Below, piece after piece: positions 38,891 through 48,124 of a stretch of 64,000 nt of DNA. Within the stretch, counting starts at the first letter, position 1, and every line of letters begins with the position of its first letter. Below the pieces are notes generated by a model, which made no database searches, had not been told where the DNA came from, and worked only from the letters and a program-made list of their open reading frames with translations. This DNA comes from CAIJXB01 sp964455905. Lineage in GTDB: Bacteria; Chlamydiota; Chlamydiia; Chlamydiales; Rhabdochlamydiaceae. The stretch lies in NCBI GenBank assembly GCA_964455905.1, contig CAYVYN010000005.1:124001-188000 (forward strand). Reading direction: 5' to 3'. Made by a program: the position numbers and the translations under genes.

Positions 38891-39028
38891 ATGAAACGAA
38901 CTTATCAACCCAGTAAAATTAAGCGTCAAAAAGCATGTGGATTCCGCAAGAGAATGAAAACAGCCAAAGGACGACAGATCGTCAACCGCAGAAGAGCTCA
39001 GGGCAGAAGACGACTCACTACCGCATAG
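38891..39028 (+). CDS. rpmH: 50S ribosomal protein L34
   Basis: A 45-residue L34. It reads MKRTYQPSKIKRQKACGFRK, then RMKTAKGRQIVNRRRAQGRR and RLTTA, the full family length and pattern. First gene of the tight row rpmH-rnpA-uvrD-DTW. The start codon has no normally placed SD; see the hairpin in its leader. Confidence 0.97.
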   Translation: MKRTYQPSKIKRQKACGFRKRMKTAKGRQIVNRRRAQGRRRLTTA

Positions 39029-39372
39029 GGCTATGCTTCCCTAAGACGCTTCGAATTCTTTCGAAGAAATATTTTCAGAAAGCTAATTCTGAAGGAGCGC
39101 GCCTTGCAGGCAAGGTGCTCTTCCTTCAGTATTACAAAGCAAAACCCCCATCTAGATTAGGCTTAACCGTTTCAAAAAAATACGGAAAAGCTCACGATAG
39201 GAACAGGTTCAAAAGGATCGTAAGAGAAGTCTTTAGAGAAATTTATGACACGATCCCAGAAGGAACGCAAATCAACGTATCGCCTAGACTCCCCAGAAAC
39301 GTTCTTCTTAAACAACAAGTCCTAGAAGACTTTAAAACACTAATCCAAACCATATGTACTAAGGTGAACTAA
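38935..39372 (+). CDS. rnpA: Ribonuclease P protein component, 5' end uncertain
   Basis: The protein part of RNase P, which matures tRNA 5' ends. The RNR motif is intact (HDRNRFKRIVREVFR), as is GLTVSKKYGKA. The only in-frame ATG is 38935, deep inside rpmH, which gives 145 residues with a 30-residue N-terminus that is just rpmH read in another frame. The family-like N-terminus (PKTLRILSKKYF) begins at about 39040. An out-of-frame ATG at 39033 reads M-L-P then stop; dropping one C from CCC (39039-39041) would give MLPKTLRILSKK, a typical RnpA start five bases after the rpmH stop. So either a real or sequencing one-base shift is present, or the long overlapping form is used. The stop overlaps the uvrD ATG by one base. 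Confidence 0.85.
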   Translation: MWIPQENENSQRTTDRQPQKSSGQKTTHYRIGLCFPKTLRILSKKYFQKANSEGARLAGKVLFLQYYKAKPPSRLGLTVSKKYGKAHDRNRFKRIVREVFREIYDTIPEGTQINVSPRLPRNVLLKQQVLEDFKTLIQTICTKVN

Positions 39373-41381
39373 TGCTCTCTCACCTAAATCCCGAGCAAAA
39401 AAAAGCGGCCCTCACTACAAAAGGACGCATTTTAGTACTAGCGGGAGCAGGGAGCGGAAAAACAAGCGTGCTTTCCTGTCGAATCGCACACCTTATTCTA
39501 GATCAAAACGTACCAGCTAGTAATATTTTAGGCCTGACTTTTACCAACAAAGCTGCAGAAGAAATGCGTGTAAGAGTAGGAAAACTAATTGGAAGCAAAA
39601 ATGCAAAACAAATCACACTTTGCACCTTTCACAGCTTTTGCATGCAAGTGCTTAGAAAAGAAATACACCATCTAGGGTTCACTACTGAATTTAGCCTCTA
39701 CGACGAAAAAGACGTAAAAAGAATTCTAAATCTCATCGTTAGACATTCTCTAGAACACGACGGAGAATTACCCTCCTTACAAGAAACCTTAAACAAAATA
39801 GCCGCCTCTAAAAATAGAGGGGATAGTCAAATAGAAGAAGAGGATAACTCATCCCCTAGCTGGCATGCGAACTTCAGCAAAGACCTTCTAGAGAGACTAA
39901 ACTTATGCATGAGATCCTATAACGCAGTAGACTTCGATAGCCTCCTAACTCTAACGGTAGAACTTTTTGAAAAACATCCCGAAGTACTAGAAAGATTCCA
40001 GGAAAAATACCGATACATTATGATCGATGAATACCAAGACACCAATCCGATTCAATACAAACTAGCTAAACTTCTTTCTAACAAATACAATAACCTATGC
40101 GTTGTCGGCGACGACGATCAATCTATTTACGGGTGGAGAGGTGCAGAAATTAAACACATCCTCAACTTCCCCTCCGATGTAAGTATTAAACTAGAACAAA
40201 ATTACAGATCGACGCCTGAAATTTTAAAAGCAGCCAACCACGTCATAGCAAACAACACAGAACGCTATCGCAAAGAACTTTGGAGCAGTAAAACGGAAGG
40301 GGATCCCATCACTTTATTTCATGCCCCTAACGAAATAGAAGAAGCCCAAGCAATCTGTCAAAAAATTGTGTGGTATAAAAAACATAAAAATTTTCAATGG
40401 AAAGATATGGCTATTTTATATAGATCGAATGCGCTTTCCACTGTATTTGAAACAACTTTAAGCCAAACAGCATGGGAAGATGATGGCAAATGGAAAAGAG
40501 GAATCCCTTATGTAGTTTTCGGAGGGACTGAATTTTATGAAAGAGCCGAAATCAAAGATTTACTAGCGTATTTAAGAGTCATTGAAAATCCGAAAGATGA
40601 AGAAGCTCTTTTACGAATTTTAAACGTCCCAAGGCGCGGGATTTCGGATAAATGCCTAGACTTACTCACCCAATACAACCGCTCTCAAAATATTCCATTA
40701 TGGGATCTTATATCCTCATCAGAGACTCCACATAAACACGACGTATATGAAAAAATCACCCCAAAAGGACTCAATGGGATCAAAAGTTTTAAAATCCTTA
40801 TAGAAAAAGCGCAAAAAAGCTTTAAAGAAAGCTCACTACACTCCTGCCTTGAAGAATTTGTTGAAGAAATCAACTACCGTAAAGCAATCCAGGAAGAAGC
40901 CAAAAGTGAAAAAATGCGTGATTTCAAATGGGAAAACGTCCAAAGCTGTATTGAAACTTTATCTAAATACGAGGAACAAAAAAAGGAAAGTGGAGAACAA
41001 GCGTCTCTTCAGGATTTCCTAGCTACTACTTTATTACAAGCCTCTCCTTCTCTTAAAGCAACTAAAGAAGAAACAGAAGATAAAGTACACTTAATGACAA
41101 TCCACAGCGCTAAAGGCCTAGAATTTGCAGTCTGCTTCCTTGTTTGCTTGGAAGACCATATCATGCCTCACGAAAAAAGCGTAACCCAAACTGGAGTGGA
41201 AGAAGAAAGAAGACTCATGTATGTCGCTATGACAAGAGCAAAAAAACATTTAACACTAAGTATGGCCAAGGAAAGAAAAAAAATGGGGCAAAAAATCAAG
41301 ACAACCCCCTCTCGTTTTCTTTTTGAAATCCCCAAAGAACTTCTGAAAATCACTTCTTACCAAACAGTGGACCCAACATAA
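39372..41381 (+). CDS. uvrD: UvrD/Rep family DNA helicase
   Basis: A 669-residue superfamily 1A 3'-5' helicase of the UvrD/PcrA/Rep group for repair and replication restart. The Q motif is LNPEQKKAA, Walker A GAGSGKTSVL, motif Ia GLTFTNKAAEEM, motif II DEYQDTNPIQ, motif III GDDDQSIYGWRG, motif IV QNYRSTPEIL, motif V MTIHSAKGLEF and motif VI VAMTRAKKHL. It starts one base inside the rnpA stop and ends one base inside the next start, so the four genes are probably one operon. UvrD versus PcrA/Rep cannot be separated by eye. Confidence 0.93.
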   Translation: MLSHLNPEQKKAALTTKGRILVLAGAGSGKTSVLSCRIAHLILDQNVPASNILGLTFTNKAAEEMRVRVGKLIGSKNAKQITLCTFHSFCMQVLRKEIHHLGFTTEFSLYDEKDVKRILNLIVRHSLEHDGELPSLQETLNKIAASKNRGDSQIEEEDNSSPSWHANFSKDLLERLNLCMRSYNAVDFDSLLTLTVELFEKHPEVLERFQEKYRYIMIDEYQDTNPIQYKLAKLLSNKYNNLCVVGDDDQSIYGWRGAEIKHILNFPSDVSIKLEQNYRSTPEILKAANHVIANNTERYRKELWSSKTEGDPITLFHAPNEIEEAQAICQKIVWYKKHKNFQWKDMAILYRSNALSTVFETTLSQTAWEDDGKWKRGIPYVVFGGTEFYERAEIKDLLAYLRVIENPKDEEALLRILNVPRRGISDKCLDLLTQYNRSQNIPLWDLISSSETPHKHDVYEKITPKGLNGIKSFKILIEKAQKSFKESSLHSCLEEFVEEINYRKAIQEEAKSEKMRDFKWENVQSCIETLSKYEEQKKESGEQASLQDFLATTLLQASPSLKATKEETEDKVHLMTIHSAKGLEFAVCFLVCLEDHIMPHEKSVTQTGVEEERRLMYVAMTRAKKHLTLSMAKERKKMGQKIKTTPSRFLFEIPKELLKITSYQTVDPT

Positions 41382-41851
41382 TGGAAAAAGAAACTAAAAC
41401 AATTATTTTAAGACATAGAAGAGAAAACCTTAATAAATGCAGCTTACGAGGGCTAGAACCTAGAGAAGACATGGTATTTTATACCTACCCCAAAGACTCC
41501 TTGCCTGTTTTAGAAAATACAATACTGCTTACTCTCGATGCCCCAGTCATCACAAAAGAAGACTCCTCATATAATTTATTTTTAATTGACGGGACCTGGA
41601 AATACAGCAACGTAATGTACAATCAGCTTTCAAAGCCTCATCTTTTTGAAAAAAGAAGTCTTCCCAAAGAACTTAGAACGGCTTATCCAAGAAAACAAGA
41701 CGACTGTTTAGACCCAGAAAGAGGACTAGCCTCCGTCGAAGCACTTTTTGCCGCCTACTTTCTTCTTGGAAAAAGTACAGAAGGAATTTTAGATCTTTAT
41801 CACTGGAAAGAAGCTTTCTTAGAAAAAAACAAGAATTTCTTTGCTCGATAA
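41381..41851 (+). CDS. DTW/Tsr3-like putative aminocarboxypropyl transferase
   Basis: A 156-residue protein with the DTW-type motif LFLIDGTWKYSNVM, then LPKELRTAYPRKQDD and GLASVEALFAAYFLLG. These match the order D-x-T-W, YxxRK and s-x-x-E-A in the DTW/Tsr3 superfamily, whose members add the 3-amino-3-carboxypropyl group from S-adenosylmethionine to uridines in tRNA (TapT) or small-subunit rRNA (Tsr3). The overlap by one base with uvrD and the link to rpmH-rnpA suit an RNA-modification role. TapT and Tsr3 cannot be separated by eye; the sequence is short and lacks the N-terminal zinc-binding Cys cluster usual in DTW proteins. Confidence 0.6.
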   Translation: MEKETKTIILRHRRENLNKCSLRGLEPREDMVFYTYPKDSLPVLENTILLTLDAPVITKEDSSYNLFLIDGTWKYSNVMYNQLSKPHLFEKRSLPKELRTAYPRKQDDCLDPERGLASVEALFAAYFLLGKSTEGILDLYHWKEAFLEKNKNFFAR

Positions 41852-42013
41852 AAGCATTCTTAAATCGACCAGCCAAGAATTTAGTTTAAAAAACCCTTAT
41901 TTAAAAACGTTTAAAAACACAAATAGAATAAAAATAATCATAAATATGTAATTGAATTATAATTACAAATAAAGTAAAATAGTTAATTTAATTAACTGTA
42001 GAGGCTGAAAATA

Positions 42014-45000
42014 ATGATTTCTTTATCTATTCCAACAATTACTTTTAATACCCACAAAGAACTTGATAGACTCCTAGGATCCGGAACAGTAGTCGATAAA
42101 ATACCTGAGATAGAATCGCTAGTTCGCCAGACGTTTAATGAAATACCAAAAACCGGAAGCGTTCCATCAGACAACCATCAAAGCCAAATAGAAATCGTAC
42201 TACTTGCCTCTAGAATTTCGCAAATTGAACAATCAGCAAGAACAGACTCCTTGGCTATTGGCCTCAAAACAATACAAAATTTAGTTGATTTTTTTCAAAA
42301 AAAACATTCTATCCATTGTTTTCCAACAATTTCAAATCCAAAAATTCAAGAACAAATCACAAGAGAACAAATTGTACAAGCTTCTCAAAAAATACTAGGG
42401 AATCTACATAGCTTTAATTATTATGACAATCCAATTGAATTAATTCTCTCTTTAACTGATGAAAAAATATCAAGTATCCCCGAGATCTCTAATCAACTGC
42501 TTTCAATTATACATCCTAGAATGCGAATCAATTCCATATTAGAAATCTTAGATCTCCTAAAAAAAATTCCTCAAGAAAAGCGACATGCAATTTGTCAGTT
42601 GATAAATGAAATAAGTGAAAAGTCTCCACTAGAATACAAAAAAGCTATTAAGCTACTAAATCTGCTTCACACAATTCCCTTAGACGAAATCGATGAACTT
42701 AAAACGAGTCTTCTAGTTTTTCGAGAAAAAAAAATCAGCGCCAACAGAATCCCTGAAATTTTAGAAGCCTTACTCGAAATTCCAATTGGATTAAGAGCCC
42801 CAACATCCCAGGCAATCAAAGGATTGTTAAATTCTAAAATAGATAACGATGCGATAGAAAAATTACTAATCTCTTTATCACAAGTACCAATAGATCAACA
42901 AAAAAATATAGAATCTCTCCTTTCACTATACAATTCGACAGTAACAAATAAACACTACATAGTAAAAGCTCTTTATACAATCCCATGCAACAACGAAGAA
43001 AAAAAATCTATCGTTAGATCTATAAAAGCAATATCTCAGTCTACAGAAGGTAAAGAAATTGCTAACTTAATCGTAAAAGAAGCTATTAAAATAAAACACC
43101 CCCTATTATATGCAGGAATCGGCACAATAAATAAAGATTCCATTTTCAACCTCTTAATTATTATTAACTCTTTTTCTGATAAAACCATCAGATCTACCCC
43201 GTCTAGAGCCCACGAAGCATCGTTTGCAAGCTTACAGACCGATTCTTCTCCTCTTGAAAAAAATCCCACACCTTTATCACTAGAAAAATTAAACATTTTC
43301 ATGGAAGAGATCGTATCTAATCCTTTAAATCTGGAAATAACAAATCTTGAAAAACTAGCGGCAGGAAAATTTATTATTGAAAATCCTAATATAGGTACGC
43401 TAAGCCCAAATGACGACTTAGCGATAAAAGCATTATCTCTATATCTCCTACTATTTAATAACCCAACAGCTCCGCTTAACCCTGAAATAAACTTCATTGA
43501 AAAAACTCTTAAGAGCATTCCTCGTGAACACTTATTAAATATAACAGACCTTGTGAAATTTTACTTGAAAATTAGCGAAAGAGAAACTACCCCAGCATTT
43601 ATAATTAAACTAATCAATACTATTAAAAAAATCTCTCCCCAATCAAATGAAATTATCATTAAAGAAATTCGTAAAATAAGCGCATTTTACCCCAAAATGA
43701 ACGCGACAATCGATCTGATCGTATTTTTACATTCTGTTTTAGAAAACGAAAAAAGCCTAAGCAGTATTGTGGATTCTTTTTTAGAAAGTGAGCTTTTTTC
43801 CTCTCATCTTGCTAATAACAAAAAATTTACGGCTGATCTTTTCTTTATATTCGTGGTTGAAATAATAGCTCCTAATTTAATTGAGTTTGTAAAAAAGATG
43901 GACCAGGATACCTATCCAACACTCTTGGTATTATTTACAATGTTAAAGAAAAGTCAACCACCAATCCCCCTTAAAACAATTACCGAGGAAGATCTTTTAA
44001 ATGCAATTTTAAAAATTCTTAAAAATCCAATAGGAATACTCAGAGAACTCGGTTGCCCCAAAGGGTTCATCGCGCACATACTAGATTTTATTTTTATGAA
44101 TTATGAAATTTTCAAACTTTCAGAAGATCATCCAGTAACTCTTGAAGCGTTTGCCATCATAGGTATAATCGGAGAGGGGCTCCGAGCAAAGAAAAACCAC
44201 TACTTTATACATAAAAAATTATTAGAAAAAAAAGCTGAAAAAGTTGATCTTCGTAGACTTCACTTTTCCTTAAACAGCATCGAAATTGACGTTGATTTTG
44301 AAAAAATACTTGGAGTAGTAAACCCTAAAAATTTTATAAGCATTTCTCAATTGCAACAAAATAACTCTCACATTTCTTCTAAAACTTTTAGAAAACTATT
44401 TAATAATTTCAGAGAAAGGATAAATGCCCTTTCTAAACGCGAACAAGAAACTGTCAGTTCTGAATTATTAGGATATCGTAAACAAAATGAATCCATAGAC
44501 GAAAATCCTACAGCGCAATCAATTTTCGCATCCCTCGAAAGAACCTGCACAGATGAAAGACTGTCTATTTCCTACTGGATGAATTATTCCTCGTCTAACC
44601 CTGAGGCTAAAGCTCCCATTCATCTAATTGCTTTATATGCAATTTTAAACAATATTTTAACAAAACCAACTACCCTAAATCCTGGGGATATTTTTTCAGA
44701 GCAAGAACGCGCACTTTGTGGACTTGCCCATTCCATTGAGAATTGCCTATCTGGACAAAGTGAAGGCATCCTTAAAGTATATAAAGTTTTACTAAAAAAC
44801 ACAGCTCTTCCAACGGTAATAAAACCACTCCAAGAACAAGCGATGGAAGTCTCTGAAGATACGGTATCAGTTGATACCTGGAATAGAGAGGAAACAAGCT
44901 TTGATAGCATCTCTACTTTTGTCTCGTCGGTAATCGAAGAAAACATACTTACAATCACAGACCTTCTTGAACAAGACGGGCCTCTGCTAAGAAGCCTTAT

Positions 45001-45454
45001 ACCAGACAATGAAGGAGCATTTAACCAACTTCCTCACCAAAGTATCTACTTAAAAAACCTGCTAAAAGCAGACCTTTTTCTAAATCATAGCACTATTCTA
45101 GACATGAATGGCGACTGTATAGACATTGGTCTTCAAGAAAAAACAAAACAAGATATTTTAGAAAAAGTTGCTGAACACTTCATTCCGCAGCTGATAGAAA
45201 CATTACAAACAAAAGTAAATCAAACGCTTAGTCTAATTAACTCTCCTGACTTAGAAAGTCAACGAAATGCACGAAAATTTTACAATGCACTTACTGAATT
45301 TCTATCCTCTACAGACACTTTTGAATTAGATGAAGAAACATTAACAATAAAAATGCATAACACTGGGATTTTTCTTTTGCTAGAAAAACTGGAATATTTA
45401 ACACAGATTAAATCCTCTAATAAAAAACGTAGAATAAATGACGCGGTATCCTAA
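42014..45454 (+). CDS. Giant helical protein of 1,146 residues
   Basis: No known family was recognised. Residues about 170-340 contain four or five repeats of 32-36 residues that each begin with an I-P turn: IPQEKRHAICQLINEI, IPLDEIDELKTSLLVF, IPIGLRAPTSQAIKGLL, VPIDQQKNIESLLSLY. These resemble the repeats of the proteins at 12.7 and 14.5 kb in the Pro-initiated helix pair, though the unit is longer. The rest is Leu/Ile-rich and helical. The C-terminus ends with a basic patch (SSNKKRRINDAVS). No signal peptide or membrane segment. It follows a very AT-rich 160-base leader with GAGG ahead of the ATG. The stop shares bases CTAA with the convergent ATPase gene. A secreted effector is possible, but not shown. 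Confidence 0.78.
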   Translation: MISLSIPTITFNTHKELDRLLGSGTVVDKIPEIESLVRQTFNEIPKTGSVPSDNHQSQIEIVLLASRISQIEQSARTDSLAIGLKTIQNLVDFFQKKHSIHCFPTISNPKIQEQITREQIVQASQKILGNLHSFNYYDNPIELILSLTDEKISSIPEISNQLLSIIHPRMRINSILEILDLLKKIPQEKRHAICQLINEISEKSPLEYKKAIKLLNLLHTIPLDEIDELKTSLLVFREKKISANRIPEILEALLEIPIGLRAPTSQAIKGLLNSKIDNDAIEKLLISLSQVPIDQQKNIESLLSLYNSTVTNKHYIVKALYTIPCNNEEKKSIVRSIKAISQSTEGKEIANLIVKEAIKIKHPLLYAGIGTINKDSIFNLLIIINSFSDKTIRSTPSRAHEASFASLQTDSSPLEKNPTPLSLEKLNIFMEEIVSNPLNLEITNLEKLAAGKFIIENPNIGTLSPNDDLAIKALSLYLLLFNNPTAPLNPEINFIEKTLKSIPREHLLNITDLVKFYLKISERETTPAFIIKLINTIKKISPQSNEIIIKEIRKISAFYPKMNATIDLIVFLHSVLENEKSLSSIVDSFLESELFSSHLANNKKFTADLFFIFVVEIIAPNLIEFVKKMDQDTYPTLLVLFTMLKKSQPPIPLKTITEEDLLNAILKILKNPIGILRELGCPKGFIAHILDFIFMNYEIFKLSEDHPVTLEAFAIIGIIGEGLRAKKNHYFIHKKLLEKKAEKVDLRRLHFSLNSIEIDVDFEKILGVVNPKNFISISQLQQNNSHISSKTFRKLFNNFRERINALSKREQETVSSELLGYRKQNESIDENPTAQSIFASLERTCTDERLSISYWMNYSSSNPEAKAPIHLIALYAILNNILTKPTTLNPGDIFSEQERALCGLAHSIENCLSGQSEGILKVYKVLLKNTALPTVIKPLQEQAMEVSEDTVSVDTWNREETSFDSISTFVSSVIEENILTITDLLEQDGPLLRSLIPDNEGAFNQLPHQSIYLKNLLKADLFLNHSTILDMNGDCIDIGLQEKTKQDILEKVAEHFIPQLIETLQTKVNQTLSLINSPDLESQRNARKFYNALTEFLSSTDTFELDEETLTIKMHNTGIFLLLEKLEYLTQIKSSNKKRRINDAVS

Positions 45455-48117
45455 AAAAAATTAAACCGCTTAACAAACCACGACTTAACAAATTGCGTAA
45501 GTGTGCAATATAAAAACAAGATGCCGCTAAGAAAGTAAAAGTACGATACGGGAAGAGGGACTAATCCAATGCTCCGGCCTATTGAGGAATAGGGAATAAA
45601 AACCCCTATTCCCATTACAAGCAACGTAGTGACAAGCAAAGGGATCGACGCTATACTTTGTATAAAAGGAATTTTTCTTGTTCTGAGCATATGTACAATC
45701 AACACCTGAGAAAGAACCCCTTCAATAAACCACCCTGATTGAAAAAAAGCCTGTAACTCTATAGAGTTTGCTTTAAAAACAAACCATAGAACAGCAAAAG
45801 TAACATAATCAAATAAAGAACTAATCGGGCCTATAAAAAACATGAACTTAGCTATTCGACCAGCTTCCCATTTACGAGGTTTTACTAAAAACTCCTTATC
45901 GACATGATCAAAAGGTATCGCCATTTGAGAAAAATCATAGAGTAAATTTTGCGTAAGCAACTGAACTGGCAGCATAGGTAAAAAGGGAAATAGGACACTG
46001 GCACCTAAAACACTAAATACATTCCCAAAGTTAGAACTTGTAGCCATTTTTATGTATTTAATGATGTTTCCAAATGTTTTACGTCCCTCAAGAACCCCAT
46101 CACCAAGAAAAAGCAGGCTCTTTTCAAGCATAATAATATCAGCTGATTCTTTAGCAATATCCACTGCTGTATCTACAGAAATACCTATATCAGCTTCTCT
46201 TAAGGCAGGAGCATCGTTAATCCCATCTCCCAAATATCCAACCACATGACCATTTGCTTTAAGAGCCCTGATAACACGACTCTTTTGTAAAGGGTTTAAT
46301 TTTGCAAAAATGGTAATCCTATCAACCTTCGAACGAAGTATATTCTCGTCCATACTATCTACCTGAGATCCGGTTAAAATACCCTGAACCTCAAGGTTTA
46401 CTAAATGACAAATCCTTTGCGTTACAACCTCGTTATCTCCTGTTAAAACCTTGACCGAAACGCCGTACTCTTTTAAAAGAGATAAAGCTTTTGCTGTAGA
46501 CTGCTTAGGAGGGTCTAAGAAAGCTAAATACCCTAAAAATGTTAGGCTATCTTCATCGTTGACCGTATATTCTTTTTTATCTTCCTTAACAGCTTCCTTG
46601 AATGCAATGGCTAAAACACGCAGTCCATCTTTATTTAAATCCTTTTCTTTTTCTTTTAAATGGGTTCTTAGTTCCTCAGTTAAATCTAAAAGACCTTGTT
46701 GTGTTTGAACCCGATTGCAAATAGATAGCACCTCATCAAAAGCTCCTTTACAAATCAAGAGAGTCTCTCTCATGTCTTTTTCTAACACTACAGACATTCG
46801 TCGCCTTGTAAAATCAAAAGGGATTTCGTCTATCTTCTTGAAAATTTCGTGCAAGTTAAAGTCTTTTTCTAGGTGTTTATGCTCCAAAACAGCAACGTCC
46901 AATAGATTCTTTAACCCTGTTTGGTAATAGCTATTCAAGTATCCGTAAGTAAGAACCTTCTCATTTTCAGCTCCATCCGCATTTAAATACTTCTCAAGGA
47001 TAATCCGATCCTGCGTAAGGGTTCCTGTTTTATCTGTACAAAGAATATTCATAGCGCCAAAATTCTGAATCGCGTTCAACTTTTTTACAATGACCTTATG
47101 CTTTGCCATACTAAGAGCTCCTCTGGCTAGGTTAGAGGTAACAATCATTGGGAGCATCTCTGGTGTCAATCCAACTGCTACAGAAAGAGAAAAAAGAAAA
47201 GCCTCTAAAAGGTTTCCTTTAGTCAAAGAATTAAGTAAAAAAACAACAGGAACGATCACTATAATAAAACGAATTAAAAGCCAGCTAACTTTGTTAATTC
47301 CTTCATCAAAATTAGTCAAAGGTCTTTTCGCTTCGATTATTTTTGCCATAGAACCAAAATAAGTTTTAGTTCCAGTATGAAGAACGACTGCTATTGCAGT
47401 ACCATTTAAAACATTTGTCCCCATAAAACAAAGATGGCGCATTTCGAGAGGATTTCTGTCTTCTATAGGAGCAATTAAGGCCTCTTTTTCTACAGGTAAA
47501 GACTCGCCTGTTAGAATTCCTTGACTTACATAAAGCCCTTTGGAACTTAGCAATCTCACATCGGCCGGGATAAAATCCCCAACAGAAAGATGAATAATGT
47601 CACCAGGGACTAAATATTTAACATCTATATCATGAATAACCGACTGTTGCCTTTTTATTCTTTGTACCGTTGCTTTTACACTTACTAAACTCTTTAGCTT
47701 CTCTGCGGCCAAATTAGAGCGATACTCTTGAATAAATCGCATAAAAATACCGAGAAAAACCATAACTCCCATAATAATTACAGCATCTTTTTGAGCTAAA
47801 AAAAAGGACACCACCGCTAATACAATCAATAAAATGACAAAAGGATTATTAAAACATCCTAAAAAAAGTGAATACCAAGAAATAGTTTTCTCATGAGCCA
47901 CTCTGTTAAGTCCAAATGCATCTAGCTTAGCCCGTACATTCCCTTCGTGCAAGCCCTCCTCTGAGGTCTTTAAAGTTCTAAACAAATCAGAGATAGGCAT
48001 AGACGACAAAGAACGTAATTCGCTCAAAGAAGAAGAGTCTACTTGTTCTTTATGGGGTTGTTTAAATAAGAACCTGATCCAATCTTTCGTTTTTTGAAAA
48101 ACCATGTAATTTCTCAT
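45451..48117 (-). CDS. mgtA: P-type ATPase, magnesium-transporter (MgtA) type
   Basis: An approximately 888-residue P3B-type ATPase that imports Mg2+ down its gradient. Phosphorylation motif LCTDKTGTLTQDR, actuator motif TGESLPVEKEA, nucleotide-domain motif KGAFDEVLSICN and hinge GDGINDAPALREADIGI are intact. The membrane motif in M4 is VGLTPEMLPMIV, as in MgtA/MgtB. About ten membrane segments. The frame is open to 48207, but that would overlap the upstream gene by 83 bases and add an unrelated hydrophobic stretch; I chose ATG 48117, eight bases after that gene's stop. MgtA of E. coli has a similar length. Mg2+ specificity is by family only. Confidence 0.9.
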   Translation of the reverse strand: MRNYMVFQKTKDWIRFLFKQPHKEQVDSSSLSELRSLSSMPISDLFRTLKTSEEGLHEGNVRAKLDAFGLNRVAHEKTISWYSLFLGCFNNPFVILLIVLAVVSFFLAQKDAVIIMGVMVFLGIFMRFIQEYRSNLAAEKLKSLVSVKATVQRIKRQQSVIHDIDVKYLVPGDIIHLSVGDFIPADVRLLSSKGLYVSQGILTGESLPVEKEALIAPIEDRNPLEMRHLCFMGTNVLNGTAIAVVLHTGTKTYFGSMAKIIEAKRPLTNFDEGINKVSWLLIRFIIVIVPVVFLLNSLTKGNLLEAFLFSLSVAVGLTPEMLPMIVTSNLARGALSMAKHKVIVKKLNAIQNFGAMNILCTDKTGTLTQDRIILEKYLNADGAENEKVLTYGYLNSYYQTGLKNLLDVAVLEHKHLEKDFNLHEIFKKIDEIPFDFTRRRMSVVLEKDMRETLLICKGAFDEVLSICNRVQTQQGLLDLTEELRTHLKEKEKDLNKDGLRVLAIAFKEAVKEDKKEYTVNDEDSLTFLGYLAFLDPPKQSTAKALSLLKEYGVSVKVLTGDNEVVTQRICHLVNLEVQGILTGSQVDSMDENILRSKVDRITIFAKLNPLQKSRVIRALKANGHVVGYLGDGINDAPALREADIGISVDTAVDIAKESADIIMLEKSLLFLGDGVLEGRKTFGNIIKYIKMATSSNFGNVFSVLGASVLFPFLPMLPVQLLTQNLLYDFSQMAIPFDHVDKEFLVKPRKWEAGRIAKFMFFIGPISSLFDYVTFAVLWFVFKANSIELQAFFQSGWFIEGVLSQVLIVHMLRTRKIPFIQSIASIPLLVTTLLVMGIGVFIPYSSIGRSIGLVPLPVSYFYFLSGILFLYCTLTQFVKSWFVKRFNFF

Positions 48118-48124
48118 GAAAATT

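Noticed and set aside
45400..45454. KKRR near the C-terminus of the 1,146-residue protein as a nuclear localisation signal
   Set aside because: Four basic residues in a chain end are too common to support host nuclear targeting.
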